Positions 1 to 7,903 of a stretch of DNA of 64,000 nucleotides are shown piece after piece (positions within the stretch are counted from its first letter, which is position 1; the number at the start of each line of letters is the position of its first letter). Origin of the DNA: Candidatus Lucifugimonas marina (GTDB taxonomy: Bacteria; Chloroflexota; Dehalococcoidia; Lucifugimonadales; Lucifugimonadaceae); NCBI GenBank assembly GCA_029593915.1, contig CP046147.1, positions 2,232,001-2,296,000 on the forward strand, written 5' to 3'. Made by a program: the position numbers and the translations under genes. The notes beneath the pieces were generated by a model. The model had not been told where the DNA came from and searched no databases. It saw nothing but the letters and a program-made list of their open reading frames with translations.

Positions 1-656
1 TGGGCACTCTCACCTCGAAGGGTGATATGCAGTTCCATACGACCCTTTTCTCCCGTACCAAGAAGGTAAGTGAGCGTGTTGCCCATCTCGACCGGTGTAC
101 CACCACCTTCGTTGACAGCAAACTGCGACTTCAACGATTCGGGATGATTATCGGCAAGCCATCCGAAACCCCAACGACCGCCGTGTTCTTCGTCCGCACC
201 ACTGACTAATCGAAGTCCATGATCGAGCCTCACGCCCGAACGCTTCATGATCGCCATCGCCACTAGCTGGCATGTGAGCAGCGCCTTGCAATCGGAAGCG
301 CCGCGACCGTATACGCGACCTTCAGATATCTCAGCAGCGAACGGATCCCAGTTCCATTTCGATTCATCTTCCACGGGAACAACGTCAGTGTGCGACATCA
401 TCATTAAACGTGTGTCGTTGTCATCACCGGGGTAAACGGAAATGATGTTTCCTCGATCTGGATCACGGGCGAGTATCTCTGAAGACAAACCGTCTTCAGC
501 TAGCCAATCACGAATAAATTCGGCAACCGCTGTTTCTCCACCAGTTGGCATGAAGCCAGTATTTACTGATGGAATCCGTACCAGCGACTGTTCGAGCTCA
601 ACGATCTCGTTCGTTGCCGCCTCGACCTGATCTAGCAGGCTTTGGAGTGATGGCAT
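1..656 (-). CDS. M20 family metallopeptidase, 3' end outside window
   Basis: The reading frame starts at an ATG at 656 on the minus strand and runs off the left edge, so about 218 N-terminal residues are visible. They show the M20 (ArgE/DapE/CPG2) catalytic half: SHTD with zinc His89 and Asp91, GRGASD with the bridging Asp122, and the EE pair at 156-157 that supplies the general base and a metal ligand. Family members hydrolyse amide bonds of N-acyl amino acids, dipeptides or succinyl-diaminopimelate in the cytoplasm using two zinc ions. Residues 90-160 fit the family well. The lid/dimerisation domain is only just entered, so the substrate cannot be told. No signal peptide is seen. It lies downstream of the NYN gene on the same strand, but a terminator separates them. 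Confidence 0.85.
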   Translation of the reverse strand, partial: MPSLQSLLDQVEAATNEIVELEQSLVRIPSVNTGFMPTGGETAVAEFIRDWLAEDGLSSEILARDPDRGNIISVYPGDDNDTRLMMMSHTDVVPVEDESKWNWDPFAAEISEGRVYGRGASDCKALLTCQLVAMAIMKRSGVRLDHGLRLVSGADEEHGGRWGFGWLADNHPESLKSQFAVNEGGGTPVEMGNTLTYLLGTGEKGRMELHITLRGESA

Positions 657-800
657 TCGGTGTTCCTCGCAAGTTGTCGATTTGAATTGATTTCACTCCG
701 GAAACTAGCATTCAGAGTTCAAGGGGTCAACGTACACCCCTTCGATATTCGTTTGAATCATCCACCGAAATGACTCACTCGAATTTTTTCACCAAACGAA

Positions 801-836
801 AAAAGGGATGACACCGAAATCGATGTCATCCCTTTT
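801..836 (-). terminator. Rho-independent terminator of the NYN gene
   Basis: A perfect 13-bp inverted repeat (801-813 with 824-836, 10-nt loop) lies 28 bp beyond the NYN stop codon. Read on the minus strand, its second arm ends in a run of six T. It separates the NYN gene from the M20 peptidase downstream. Confidence 0.8.
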
Positions 837-864
837 CAAGAACATTCCTGGAACGAGTAGGTGT

Positions 865-1947
865 CTATTCCTCTTCGTTGTTGTTCAGACCTAAGCGACC
901 TCTCCAGTTGCGGCGACGAGTAGCGCTGCCAACTGGCTCTGCATCTGCAGTTTCTTTCTTTGGCTCAGGTTTAGGTGCAGTCTTTTCAGCCGCCTTCGAC
1001 TCTGTCTTAGATTCTGCTGCTGATGACTTCCTAAGTGCCGGAGGCTTCGGCGCTGACCTGCCGTTACTCGTGCCATTCGAAGATGATGAACCGCCAACTC
1101 GTCGTCGAGTAGGAGTACGGCGCATTTTAGTTTCTGTGGTCGACTCTGCTGCGACATCTTCCTTCTCGGAAGCGGTAGCGGCAGCCGACCTACGAGTAGC
1201 AGGTTTGCGAGCTCGTGTCGTCGCTATGCGTCGAGTCTTCGTACCAGCGGCGGAAGTTGCAGTCTTGCGAGTGCTAGATCGACGAGAAGTCGCAGCCTTC
1301 GTAGCGGCTTTGTCTTCTCCGTTAGGTGAAGCAGCCTCGTCGGATACTTCAGGTCGTGACGAAGCGGCAGATCGAGATCGTGCCTGCGCCCGTGTCATCC
1401 ATAGCCCGGTGAAGAATGTCTTATTGAGCTTCTGAACAACGTCGGCAACACGAGCCGATTCAGCGGAAAGGTTCATATCGAATGCTGCAACTTCGATGTG
1501 CTTACCAACGTCCTTAGCAGCCTGCAAAGCCGGGTAAAAGTCAGCATCCCCACTCACGACGATTGCAGTGTCGTAATGGTCGTTGTAGGCATTCGTGACG
1601 ACGTCGGTTGCCAACATTACGTCAACGCCCTTTTCGACCATGATGTCACCACGTTGTTTCCAAATCCCTAGTCGAACTTCTACATAAGGAGTGTCGTAAA
1701 GGGAGTCTAGGAACTTCGATTGTTCAACACCAACGTTCGGGTTTGATTCAGATTCCTGGCGGATGTTGTAGTAATAAATCCGCTGTAGTTTTCGACCGTT
1801 TGCCAGTTTCTGGGCGAACTTGTCGAACTGGAGGTCATGCCTGCCACACTGCTGCGACAGCACGTGGTACAGGTTGCTTCCGTCGATAAACACCATCACA
1901 CGATCTGACTCGCGTTGGGTCGACACTTTAGAAGACTTCGAAGGCAT
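865..1947 (-). CDS. NYN (LabA/PIN-like) domain protein with basic tail
   Basis: The N-terminal ~190 residues form a NYN domain, a PIN-like fold of probable metal-dependent ribonucleases (LabA/DUF88 family). Visible motifs are VFIDGSNLYH near the start, KGVDVMLATD in the middle and VVSGDADFYP after it, which carry the acidic residues of the active site. The remaining ~170 residues are low-complexity and rich in Arg, Lys, Ser, Thr and Ala, with many RRxxxR stretches, as expected of a disordered nucleic-acid-binding tail. I place the start at the ATG at 1947 because AGGTGG lies 8 nt before it; a GTG at 1959 is also open. An RNA-processing role is inference; the substrate is unknown. The gene is divergent from the propeller gene and is followed by a strong terminator. 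Confidence 0.8.
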   Translation of the reverse strand: MPSKSSKVSTQRESDRVMVFIDGSNLYHVLSQQCGRHDLQFDKFAQKLANGRKLQRIYYYNIRQESESNPNVGVEQSKFLDSLYDTPYVEVRLGIWKQRGDIMVEKGVDVMLATDVVTNAYNDHYDTAIVVSGDADFYPALQAAKDVGKHIEVAAFDMNLSAESARVADVVQKLNKTFFTGLWMTRAQARSRSAASSRPEVSDEAASPNGEDKAATKAATSRRSSTRKTATSAAGTKTRRIATTRARKPATRRSAAATASEKEDVAAESTTETKMRRTPTRRRVGGSSSSNGTSNGRSAPKPPALRKSSAAESKTESKAAEKTAPKPEPKKETADAEPVGSATRRRNWRGRLGLNNNEEE

Positions 1948-2193
1948 TTCAGCCACCACCTAATAAGTCATCGCCAGTCGCGCGGCATTTCGGCTCGCAC
2001 AGTCGGCGGCTATTTTTCACAGGTGAGTCTTGGTGGGCGGAGGCGGGAAAATAATTCAAATAGTTGCGATCGCCCGTTTCGACTTCACACTTCTATTCTA
2101 ACCCCAATTTTCGGCCTACCACCGTGTAAACCATCCAAAACCGAGTGGGGGTTACGCCAACAACAGTTCAGCGTCGTAATCTATTTATCTCGC

Positions 2194-2222
2194 TTGACTC
2201 TCGGGCGCATCGGAAACATTAT
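2194..2222 (+). promoter_or_regulatory. Candidate sigma-70 promoter for the propeller gene
   Basis: TTGACT (2194-2199) and CATTAT (2217-2222) are separated by 17 bp and lie about 80 bp before the ATG at 2302. This sits in the 354-bp divergent spacer between the NYN and propeller genes, in which I see no gene. The match is by eye only. Confidence 0.35.
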
Positions 2223-2301
2223 TGCGTTTGCGGAAACAAAACACCGCAGAAAAACAGTGCCAACGGCTACTTAACCTGTACAAGGACCCTAGTTAACCAT
2301 C

Positions 2302-2994
2302 ATGAAAACCGTCAAACAAATCGAAACGCCATGCGAGATGCCGAACGGTCTGCAATGGACTGATGAAGGTCTTTTTGTGATGGATCAGAAGACCGATAAC
2401 GTTTACGTGGTCGACGAAACCGGCAAGCTTCAGCGAACTATCTCCACTCCAACAGCCAATGGTTCAGGCATTACCGTTGGTGGTGGTTTTCTTTGGACTG
2501 CATCGAACGGAAATTCGGTTTCGCGACCGTCTCGATCAACAGACACCGGCCTCGGTTACATCTACAAGCTAGATATTCAAACTGGTGAGCCAGTCGACCG
2601 TTTTCGTACCCCAGACGGTGGGGGAATTCATGGGATCGAGTGGGATGACGGCAAAATATGGGTCACCGCTTTCCAGCCAACGGCGATTTACCTGATGGAT
2701 CCTTCCGACGATTACAAGATTGTCCACAGCTTTGAAGTGCCAACACCTCGTCTTCACGGACTAGCCCGAGTTGACGATGGTCTGTGGTGTGCTCACACAA
2801 CCGACAACGTTGTCATCAAATACGACGTGGATTCAGGAGCTGAGCTTGATCGAATAACCATGGATGAAGGCGATGCGTTCATTCACGGCATGTCGATCAA
2901 AGATGGCGAACTTTGGTATGGCGATGCGAACTTCGCTGGCAAGCACAACACAGCAGTTGTTGGCAAACCTGAAATCGGCATCATCAAACGCTAG
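2302..2994 (+). CDS. Beta-propeller protein, SMP-30/NHL-like
   Basis: A 230-residue protein of short repeated beta motifs. Segments such as GLQWTDEGLFVMD, GIEWDDGKIWVTA, GLARVDDGLWCAH and GMSIKDGELWYGD recur about every 45-55 residues, each ending in an aromatic followed by an Asp or His. This is the pattern of six-bladed propellers of the SMP-30/gluconolactonase and vitamin-B12-lyase-like classes. No signal peptide is visible, so it is probably cytoplasmic. The next gene, 26 bp downstream, is a fuconolactonase-like amidohydrolase, so a role in handling sugar lactones or related acids is plausible but inferred. Metal ligands of SMP-30 lactonases could not be assigned by eye, so it may simply be a binding propeller. 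Confidence 0.65.
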   Translation: MKTVKQIETPCEMPNGLQWTDEGLFVMDQKTDNVYVVDETGKLQRTISTPTANGSGITVGGGFLWTASNGNSVSRPSRSTDTGLGYIYKLDIQTGEPVDRFRTPDGGGIHGIEWDDGKIWVTAFQPTAIYLMDPSDDYKIVHSFEVPTPRLHGLARVDDGLWCAHTTDNVVIKYDVDSGAELDRITMDEGDAFIHGMSIKDGELWYGDANFAGKHNTAVVGKPEIGIIKR

Positions 2995-3020
2995 TCCAAT
3001 AGCATCAGAGGGATTTCAGC

Positions 3021-3863
3021 TTGAATTCATTTCCTGTAGTTGATAGCCATCATCATTTTTGGGAGATCGATAAGTTCGATTACTCGTGGATGCCTGATGG
3101 CAGTCCCCTGGCGACCGACTACGGTCCTGCCGATCTCGCGCCGCTCATCAAGGAAGCTGGCGTCGATTACACGGTAGTCGTTCAAGCCGTTTCGTCGCCC
3201 GACGAAGCGCGCTGGCTGCTAGAACTTGCCGAACAGAACGATTTCATAGCCGGAATCGTCGGCTGGGTCGACCTAACCGATCCCGAAGTTGGCTACACGC
3301 TCGACGAACTTCAGCGAAGCAAATACTTCAAGGGCGTTAGGCATATCTGGGAAGGCGAAAATGATCCCGGGTGGATAGTGAATTCCGGTGCGATAAACTG
3401 CTTACACGAACTTGTGCGCCGAGATTTAACCTTCGATTTTCTTGCCAAGCCGCCAAACCTCCCCTTCATTCCACAAGTGATGGATCAGGTCCCCGATTTA
3501 AGAGCGGTGGTCGATCACATCGCAAAGCCATTGATCGCAGAGCACCTAGTAGAACCTTGGCTCTCCGACATGCGAAAAGTCGCCAGCATTAACGGAATTC
3601 ACTGCAAAATCTCTGGAATGATTACGGAGGCAGATCACCAAAACTGGACCGCCGATGATCTGAGACCGTACGTCCACCACATACTCGGGATGTACGGGAC
3701 GGATCGCCTGATGTTTGGAACCGACTGGCCGGTATGCACGTTAGCTGGTGAATACCAAACGGTAGCCGACACAGCCCGCGGAATTCTCGACTCGTTATCT
3801 CCCGCTGCAAAGTCCGACGTCTTCGGCGGAACTGCTGCACGATTCTACCGACTAGATATTTGA
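3021..3863 (+). CDS. Amidohydrolase family 2 (fuconolactonase-like)
   Basis: A 280-residue TIM-barrel hydrolase of the amidohydrolase-2 family (PF04909 type), which includes L-fuconolactonase, L-rhamnonolactonase and 2-pyrone-4,6-dicarboxylate lactonase. The N-terminus carries DSHHHFWE (His10-12), the metal-binding HxH of strand 1. VDHIAKP supplies the central His and FGTDWPVC the C-terminal catalytic Asp. The start is TTG at 3021 with AGAGGG 8 nt upstream; it puts HxH at the usual distance from the N-terminus. It probably hydrolyses the lactone of a sugar acid in the cytoplasm. It follows the propeller gene by 26 bp and is likely co-transcribed with it. Substrate is not determinable from sequence. 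Confidence 0.85.
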   Translation: MNSFPVVDSHHHFWEIDKFDYSWMPDGSPLATDYGPADLAPLIKEAGVDYTVVVQAVSSPDEARWLLELAEQNDFIAGIVGWVDLTDPEVGYTLDELQRSKYFKGVRHIWEGENDPGWIVNSGAINCLHELVRRDLTFDFLAKPPNLPFIPQVMDQVPDLRAVVDHIAKPLIAEHLVEPWLSDMRKVASINGIHCKISGMITEADHQNWTADDLRPYVHHILGMYGTDRLMFGTDWPVCTLAGEYQTVADTARGILDSLSPAAKSDVFGGTAARFYRLDI

Positions 3864-3918
3864 GTTCGGGTCGTCGGATAAGCAGATCGCAGCCTAGTCT
3901 TCACTAAGCAATTTGAAT

Positions 3919-3950
3919 GGACCAGAGGGAATTTTCTCTCTGGCCCCTTT
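3919..3950 (+). terminator. Likely terminator after the amidohydrolase
   Basis: The arms CCAGAGGGA (3922-3930) and TCTCTCTGG (3935-3943) pair with one mismatch and are followed by CCCCTTT. The rest of the 282-bp gap up to cheW holds no gene I can support. Confidence 0.55.
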
Positions 3951-4145
3951 CATTTAACGGACCTTTTCCGTGGAGCCAAAGTAATCGGTACATACGGCAA
4001 TAGGTAGTTACCGCAGTGCCATTGTTCATTCCTCCGATGTTTACGGCTTCCCAATACGTGAATATTGAAGGGATTAACAGAATCGTGCGGTCGCAGGGGC
4101 GATCGCTACAACTACAAGATATGAAGACAGGGAGTACTTGAAATC

Positions 4146-4643
4146 ATGTCTGAGAATACCGGTGTAAGCGAAGAGCGCCAGTTAGTCGTATTCGACCTCA
4201 ACGAAGAGGCATACGGCGTAGACATCAGCGCTGTTCGTGAAATCATCCGCATGCAGGAAATAACCCGCGTGCCACGAGCCCCCGAGTTTATCGAGGGTGT
4301 CATTAACCTCCGCGGTAAAGTGATTCCAGTGGTCGACCTTCGATCACGTTTCTCAATGCCAGGAACCGAACGCACGGACGAGCACCGAATCGTTGTCGTC
4401 GACGTCGGAGGTCAGGACATCGGAATGGTTGTGGACGCAGTGACGGAAGTCAGCCGCATCCCATCCAGCTCGATCGAGCCACCTTCAACGGTGATTACAA
4501 CTAACGACTCTGAGTACCTCACAGGAATTGTGAAGAGCGAAGAGAAGTTGATCATTCTGCTCGACATTGCGAAGGTGATCAGCGACAGCGAGCAAGTACA
4601 GCTTTCAGAAGTACAACAGTTGCCTGACTCAGCAGCCGCTTAA
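4146..4643 (+). CDS. cheW: Chemotaxis adaptor CheW
   Basis: A 165-residue single CheW domain. It begins with RQLVVFDLNEEAYGVDI and continues with the family's EIIRMQEITRVP strand, INLRGKVIPVVDLR and the GMVVDAVTEVSRI segment. CheW couples chemoreceptors to the CheA kinase under the inner membrane. The ATG at 4146 is preceded by AGGGAG. A strong terminator follows and then, 370 bp on, a chemoreceptor gene in the same direction. No cheA, cheY, cheR or cheB is seen in this window. The last ~15 residues after the domain are non-conserved. Confidence 0.95.
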   Translation: MSENTGVSEERQLVVFDLNEEAYGVDISAVREIIRMQEITRVPRAPEFIEGVINLRGKVIPVVDLRSRFSMPGTERTDEHRIVVVDVGGQDIGMVVDAVTEVSRIPSSSIEPPSTVITTNDSEYLTGIVKSEEKLIILLDIAKVISDSEQVQLSEVQQLPDSAAA

Positions 4644-4667
4644 TTAGCTAAGCAACTACGAATCGTG

Positions 4668-4701
4668 AAAAGCGCCGGGTCGTAAGACTCGGCGCTTTTT
4701 T
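4668..4701 (+). terminator. Rho-independent terminator of cheW
   Basis: The arms AAAAGCGCCGGGTC (4668-4681) and GACTCGGCGCTTTT pair with one G-U wobble around a 4-nt loop, followed by T6. The stem core is the same as that of the terminator behind the chemoreceptor gene. Confidence 0.9.
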
Positions 4702-5011
4702 GTTAACAAATTACAGTCGATTCCTTCTAATTTGTGCTCGTTAGTTCAAGCGAATATTTCGACTGACCTCATGCCTTTCAGACCTTTATGCACTTTTTTG
4801 CACTTTTAGTTAAAAATATGCGAAACGTCATACAAGAAACGCCCATACGACCGGAACATTTTCACAGGGACTAGTTCTCGTTAAAAACGTATGTGTCGCG
4901 TTTATCTTTCGCCCATATTGATTAGATGGTCACGTGAAATTTGATGTCGTGCCTAAATACATCAAATTCAAAAATGCCATACACAAACTCATAAGAGGGG
5001 CTAAATTAAAC
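4702..5011 (+). other. Leader region of the chemoreceptor gene
   Basis: A 310-bp AT-rich gap with no gene I can support. It holds a short direct repeat of TGCACTTTT at 4789-4807, preceded by CTTTATGCAC. A similar TTTATGCA..CTTTTGCAC string occurs near 60720. The RBS AGAGGGG (4994-5000) precedes the chemoreceptor ATG at 5012. A GTG at 4934 would extend the protein by 26 hydrophilic residues, which I consider unlikely. Confidence 0.45.
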
Positions 5012-7810
5012 ATGAGTATGAACTTTATTACGGGTTCGATTCAGGCAAAGCTGATCGCAGTATTGCTTGTCATGTTCGGCATACTCGCCGCAACAATCGG
5101 ACTGAACTTCCAAACCTTCGGATCGCTTGAATCGAGCACACCGATGGTTAACCAGGCAGGTGCACAGCGTATGCGTGCTTACAAAGCAGCAACGCTTGCC
5201 AACGAGTACTTCCAGGCGGATGCTGTAGGGCGTGAGGATATTCGACCAGCACTTACTGGTGTAATGACTCAGTTCGAAGAGGTACAGGATGGACTCGCAA
5301 ACGGTTCTGACAAGTACAACTTGACAGGAACCGATAACGACGCAATTCTCGAACAACTCGCTATTGTTAACGAAGATTGGTCTCACTACAAGAGTGAGAT
5401 GGAGAGCATTATTGCGTCCGACACCACAGCCATTGAAGCAGTCGATGAAATCAACTCGACAGTTCCTGCACTCTTCTCCAAGGCTGCTGACGTAGTTGGT
5501 CTGATGAGCGCATCACAGATCAGTCCGACGAACATGGACCAAGCTGGTGCACAACGAATGCGTGCATTCAAAATCGGCTTCTTGACGAACGCATGGGTCG
5601 ACCTCCCAGACGAGCGCACTGAGATCGCTCTTGATCTTCAAAACACCATGAACGACTTCGCAGCTGTACAGGCAGGTCTCCGAAGCGGTGACGCAGATCG
5701 CGGGCTGACAGGAACATCCAACAGCGAGATTCTCGATCTGTTGACGGTAGCCGACGAATCGTTCCACCATCTAGAAACAGATGTAGCAGCAATAATTGGT
5801 GGCACTGACGATGGTTCAGCTCTCGATGATCTTGACCACGTTGCACCTGAGCTGTTCGCAGCTTCCGCATCCGTCGTAAATTCGATGAACAAGAACCAGG
5901 TATCTATCGTCGACATGGATGCCGCCGGTGGTCAGCGCATGCGCGCCTACCGAACTGCATACCTTGCCAACAACTACCTGACTGCCACGACAGAAGCCGA
6001 CCGAAAAGCTATATGGGCAGAAATTGAAACTCAGATATCCGCATTCGAAGCGATTCAGGCTGGTCTTGAATTCGGTGATGAAGGTCGGAATCTGGCAGGT
6101 ACTTCAAACCCAGCAATCATCGAGGCAATTACTGCCGCGAACAATACATGGGCTGAGTACAAAGCGCAGATCGACTTGGTCAGTACCTTCGATACTTCAG
6201 CAAAAGACGCGGTTCTGCAAGTTGGTGAAGAAGTATCGGTTCTGTTCGACAAAGCAAACGCAGCCACAGCTCTTGTAGCTGAGGATTCTCAGGGCGTGGT
6301 TGCTTCATTGAAGCAACTTGAACTCATCCTTCTAGCAATAGGTGCTGTCGTACTTGGTCTGATCGTAGTATTCATCCGAAAAACAATCGTTGCAAAGCTT
6401 CGAGAAGTTACCGCAGTTGCGAACATAGTTAGCAGTGAAGCATTGCCAACTATGACCGACCGACTCAAGTCAGTCGCAGCTGGTGACCTCACCAACCAAT
6501 ACAACGTATCGGTAGAACCTGTGAAGGTTTCATCATCCGACGAAGTTGGTCAGATCGGTGTTGCATTCAACGACATCATTGGTCGATTGAACGACTCTGC
6601 AGATTCCTACAACTCGATGGTCGACAACATGTCGGTTCTTATCGATGGTGTACGTGAGACTGCTGACTCGGTAAACGAAGCAGCGACAGAGATGTCGGAT
6701 GCTGCTGAACAAGCTGGTGAAGCCACTCAAGGCATCGCATCAACCTCACAGCAGGTTGCTAGCGGAGCACAGGAACAGGCAACCGGAATTCAGTCTTCTG
6801 TCGAGCTCATCAACGAACTCAACGCTGGTCTCGAGAAGATCAACGCTGGTTCCGCTGAGCAGACCGCTTCTGTTGGCCAGGCTAAAACTATTGTTGCTGA
6901 CGTTTCTTCTGCCACCGACACAGTGTCTGCTAATGCAACAGATGCCACTACAGGTTCTCAAGCTGCTAATGAAGCTGCTGACAACGGTCTCTCGATCGTT
7001 CGACAGACAGTCGATGGCATGGAGCGAATCTCCGGTGCGGTCAACTCAGTTAGCGAACAGGTCTCCGGACTTGGTGAACAGTCGGCTGAAATTGGCAAGA
7101 TCGTCGCAGTTATTGACGACATTGCTGCACAGACGAACCTACTTGCGCTCAACGCAGCCATTGAGGCAGCACGAGCGGGAGAACAGGGACGTGAATTCGC
7201 AGTTGTTGCTGACGAAGTTCGACAGCTTGCTGAACGTGTAACTGGTGCAACCAGCGAAATCGCAGGATTGATCGAAGGCGTTCAGAAGGGCGTTGAAGAA
7301 TCAATCAAGGCAACCGAAGCTGGTGCTGAAGAAGTTGAGCAGGGATCTGAACTGGCTAAACAGGCTGGTGAGGCTCTCGAGACAATCATCGAATCGGTTG
7401 GTGCTGTTTCAGACCAAATCGAAGCGATGGCGAACTCTGCTCAGGACGTGAAGCGATCTAGCGACCAGATGGTTTCGACTGTCGAATCGGTTGAAGACGT
7501 TGCTAACCGAAACGCTGAAAGCGCTGCTGAAATGGGTGAAAGTTCGAACAAGGTTCGAACTGCCATGGACAGTGTTGCCGCTACTACCGAGGAAAGCTCG
7601 GCATCGGCTGAAGAAGCTTCGGCAAGCACAGAAGAACTCAGTGCGCAGGTTGAAGAAGTTGTTGCATCGTCAACAATGCTCAAAGACCTTGCGGTATCGC
7701 TGAAGGATTCAGTTTCAGTCTTCACCACTTCTGGCGTAAAGGCTACTGACGTTGAAGTAACTGACTCTGTTGAAGAGCAGGATGACGCTCAGTACGACAT
7801 CGCTGCGTAA
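5012..7810 (+). CDS. Methyl-accepting chemotaxis protein with triple PilJ-like sensor
   Basis: A 932-residue transmembrane chemoreceptor. TM1 is at about residues 12-32 and TM2 at 436-455. Between them are three tandem copies of a ~125-residue helical domain, starting AGAQRMRAYK (49-58), AGAQRMRAFK (178-187) and AGGQRMRAYR (305-314). Each ends in a GLTGTSN-like turn and a Trp/His-containing helix. The AGxQRM signature resembles the PilJ/type IV pili sensor domain (PF13675). HAMP follows TM2 at about 458-525. The long signalling coiled coil carries the conserved hairpin tip AQTNLLALNAAIEAARAGE near residue 705-725. It should signal to CheA through CheW. No CheR-tethering pentapeptide is visible at the C-terminus. 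What it senses is unknown. The start at 5012 is chosen for its AGAGGGG site. Confidence 0.93.
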   Translation: MSMNFITGSIQAKLIAVLLVMFGILAATIGLNFQTFGSLESSTPMVNQAGAQRMRAYKAATLANEYFQADAVGREDIRPALTGVMTQFEEVQDGLANGSDKYNLTGTDNDAILEQLAIVNEDWSHYKSEMESIIASDTTAIEAVDEINSTVPALFSKAADVVGLMSASQISPTNMDQAGAQRMRAFKIGFLTNAWVDLPDERTEIALDLQNTMNDFAAVQAGLRSGDADRGLTGTSNSEILDLLTVADESFHHLETDVAAIIGGTDDGSALDDLDHVAPELFAASASVVNSMNKNQVSIVDMDAAGGQRMRAYRTAYLANNYLTATTEADRKAIWAEIETQISAFEAIQAGLEFGDEGRNLAGTSNPAIIEAITAANNTWAEYKAQIDLVSTFDTSAKDAVLQVGEEVSVLFDKANAATALVAEDSQGVVASLKQLELILLAIGAVVLGLIVVFIRKTIVAKLREVTAVANIVSSEALPTMTDRLKSVAAGDLTNQYNVSVEPVKVSSSDEVGQIGVAFNDIIGRLNDSADSYNSMVDNMSVLIDGVRETADSVNEAATEMSDAAEQAGEATQGIASTSQQVASGAQEQATGIQSSVELINELNAGLEKINAGSAEQTASVGQAKTIVADVSSATDTVSANATDATTGSQAANEAADNGLSIVRQTVDGMERISGAVNSVSEQVSGLGEQSAEIGKIVAVIDDIAAQTNLLALNAAIEAARAGEQGREFAVVADEVRQLAERVTGATSEIAGLIEGVQKGVEESIKATEAGAEEVEQGSELAKQAGEALETIIESVGAVSDQIEAMANSAQDVKRSSDQMVSTVESVEDVANRNAESAAEMGESSNKVRTAMDSVAATTEESSASAEEASASTEELSAQVEEVVASSTMLKDLAVSLKDSVSVFTTSGVKATDVEVTDSVEEQDDAQYDIAA

Positions 7811-7836
7811 CAACAGCGGTTTCTAAAGAAACAAAG

Positions 7837-7868
7837 AGAAGCGCCGGGTCAAATGACCCGGCGCTTCT
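7837..7868. terminator. Bidirectional terminator between chemoreceptor and ABM gene
   Basis: A perfect 14-bp stem (7837-7850 with 7855-7868) with a 4-nt AAAT loop. It lies between two convergent genes and has T-rich flanks on both strands. The core GCGCCGGGTC is shared with the cheW terminator. Confidence 0.85.
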
Positions 7869-7903
7869 TATTTAACTCAGTATTTCGGATGAACTAGCCC
7901 GTA

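Noticed and set aside
878..1435. A 185-codon open frame antisense to the NYN tail
   Set aside because: Its Arg/Ala/Val-rich sequence mirrors the low-complexity tail on the coding strand.
4934..5011. GTG start extending the chemoreceptor by 26 residues
   Set aside because: No RBS precedes it, while AGAGGGG precedes ATG 5012, which puts TM1 directly at the N-terminus.
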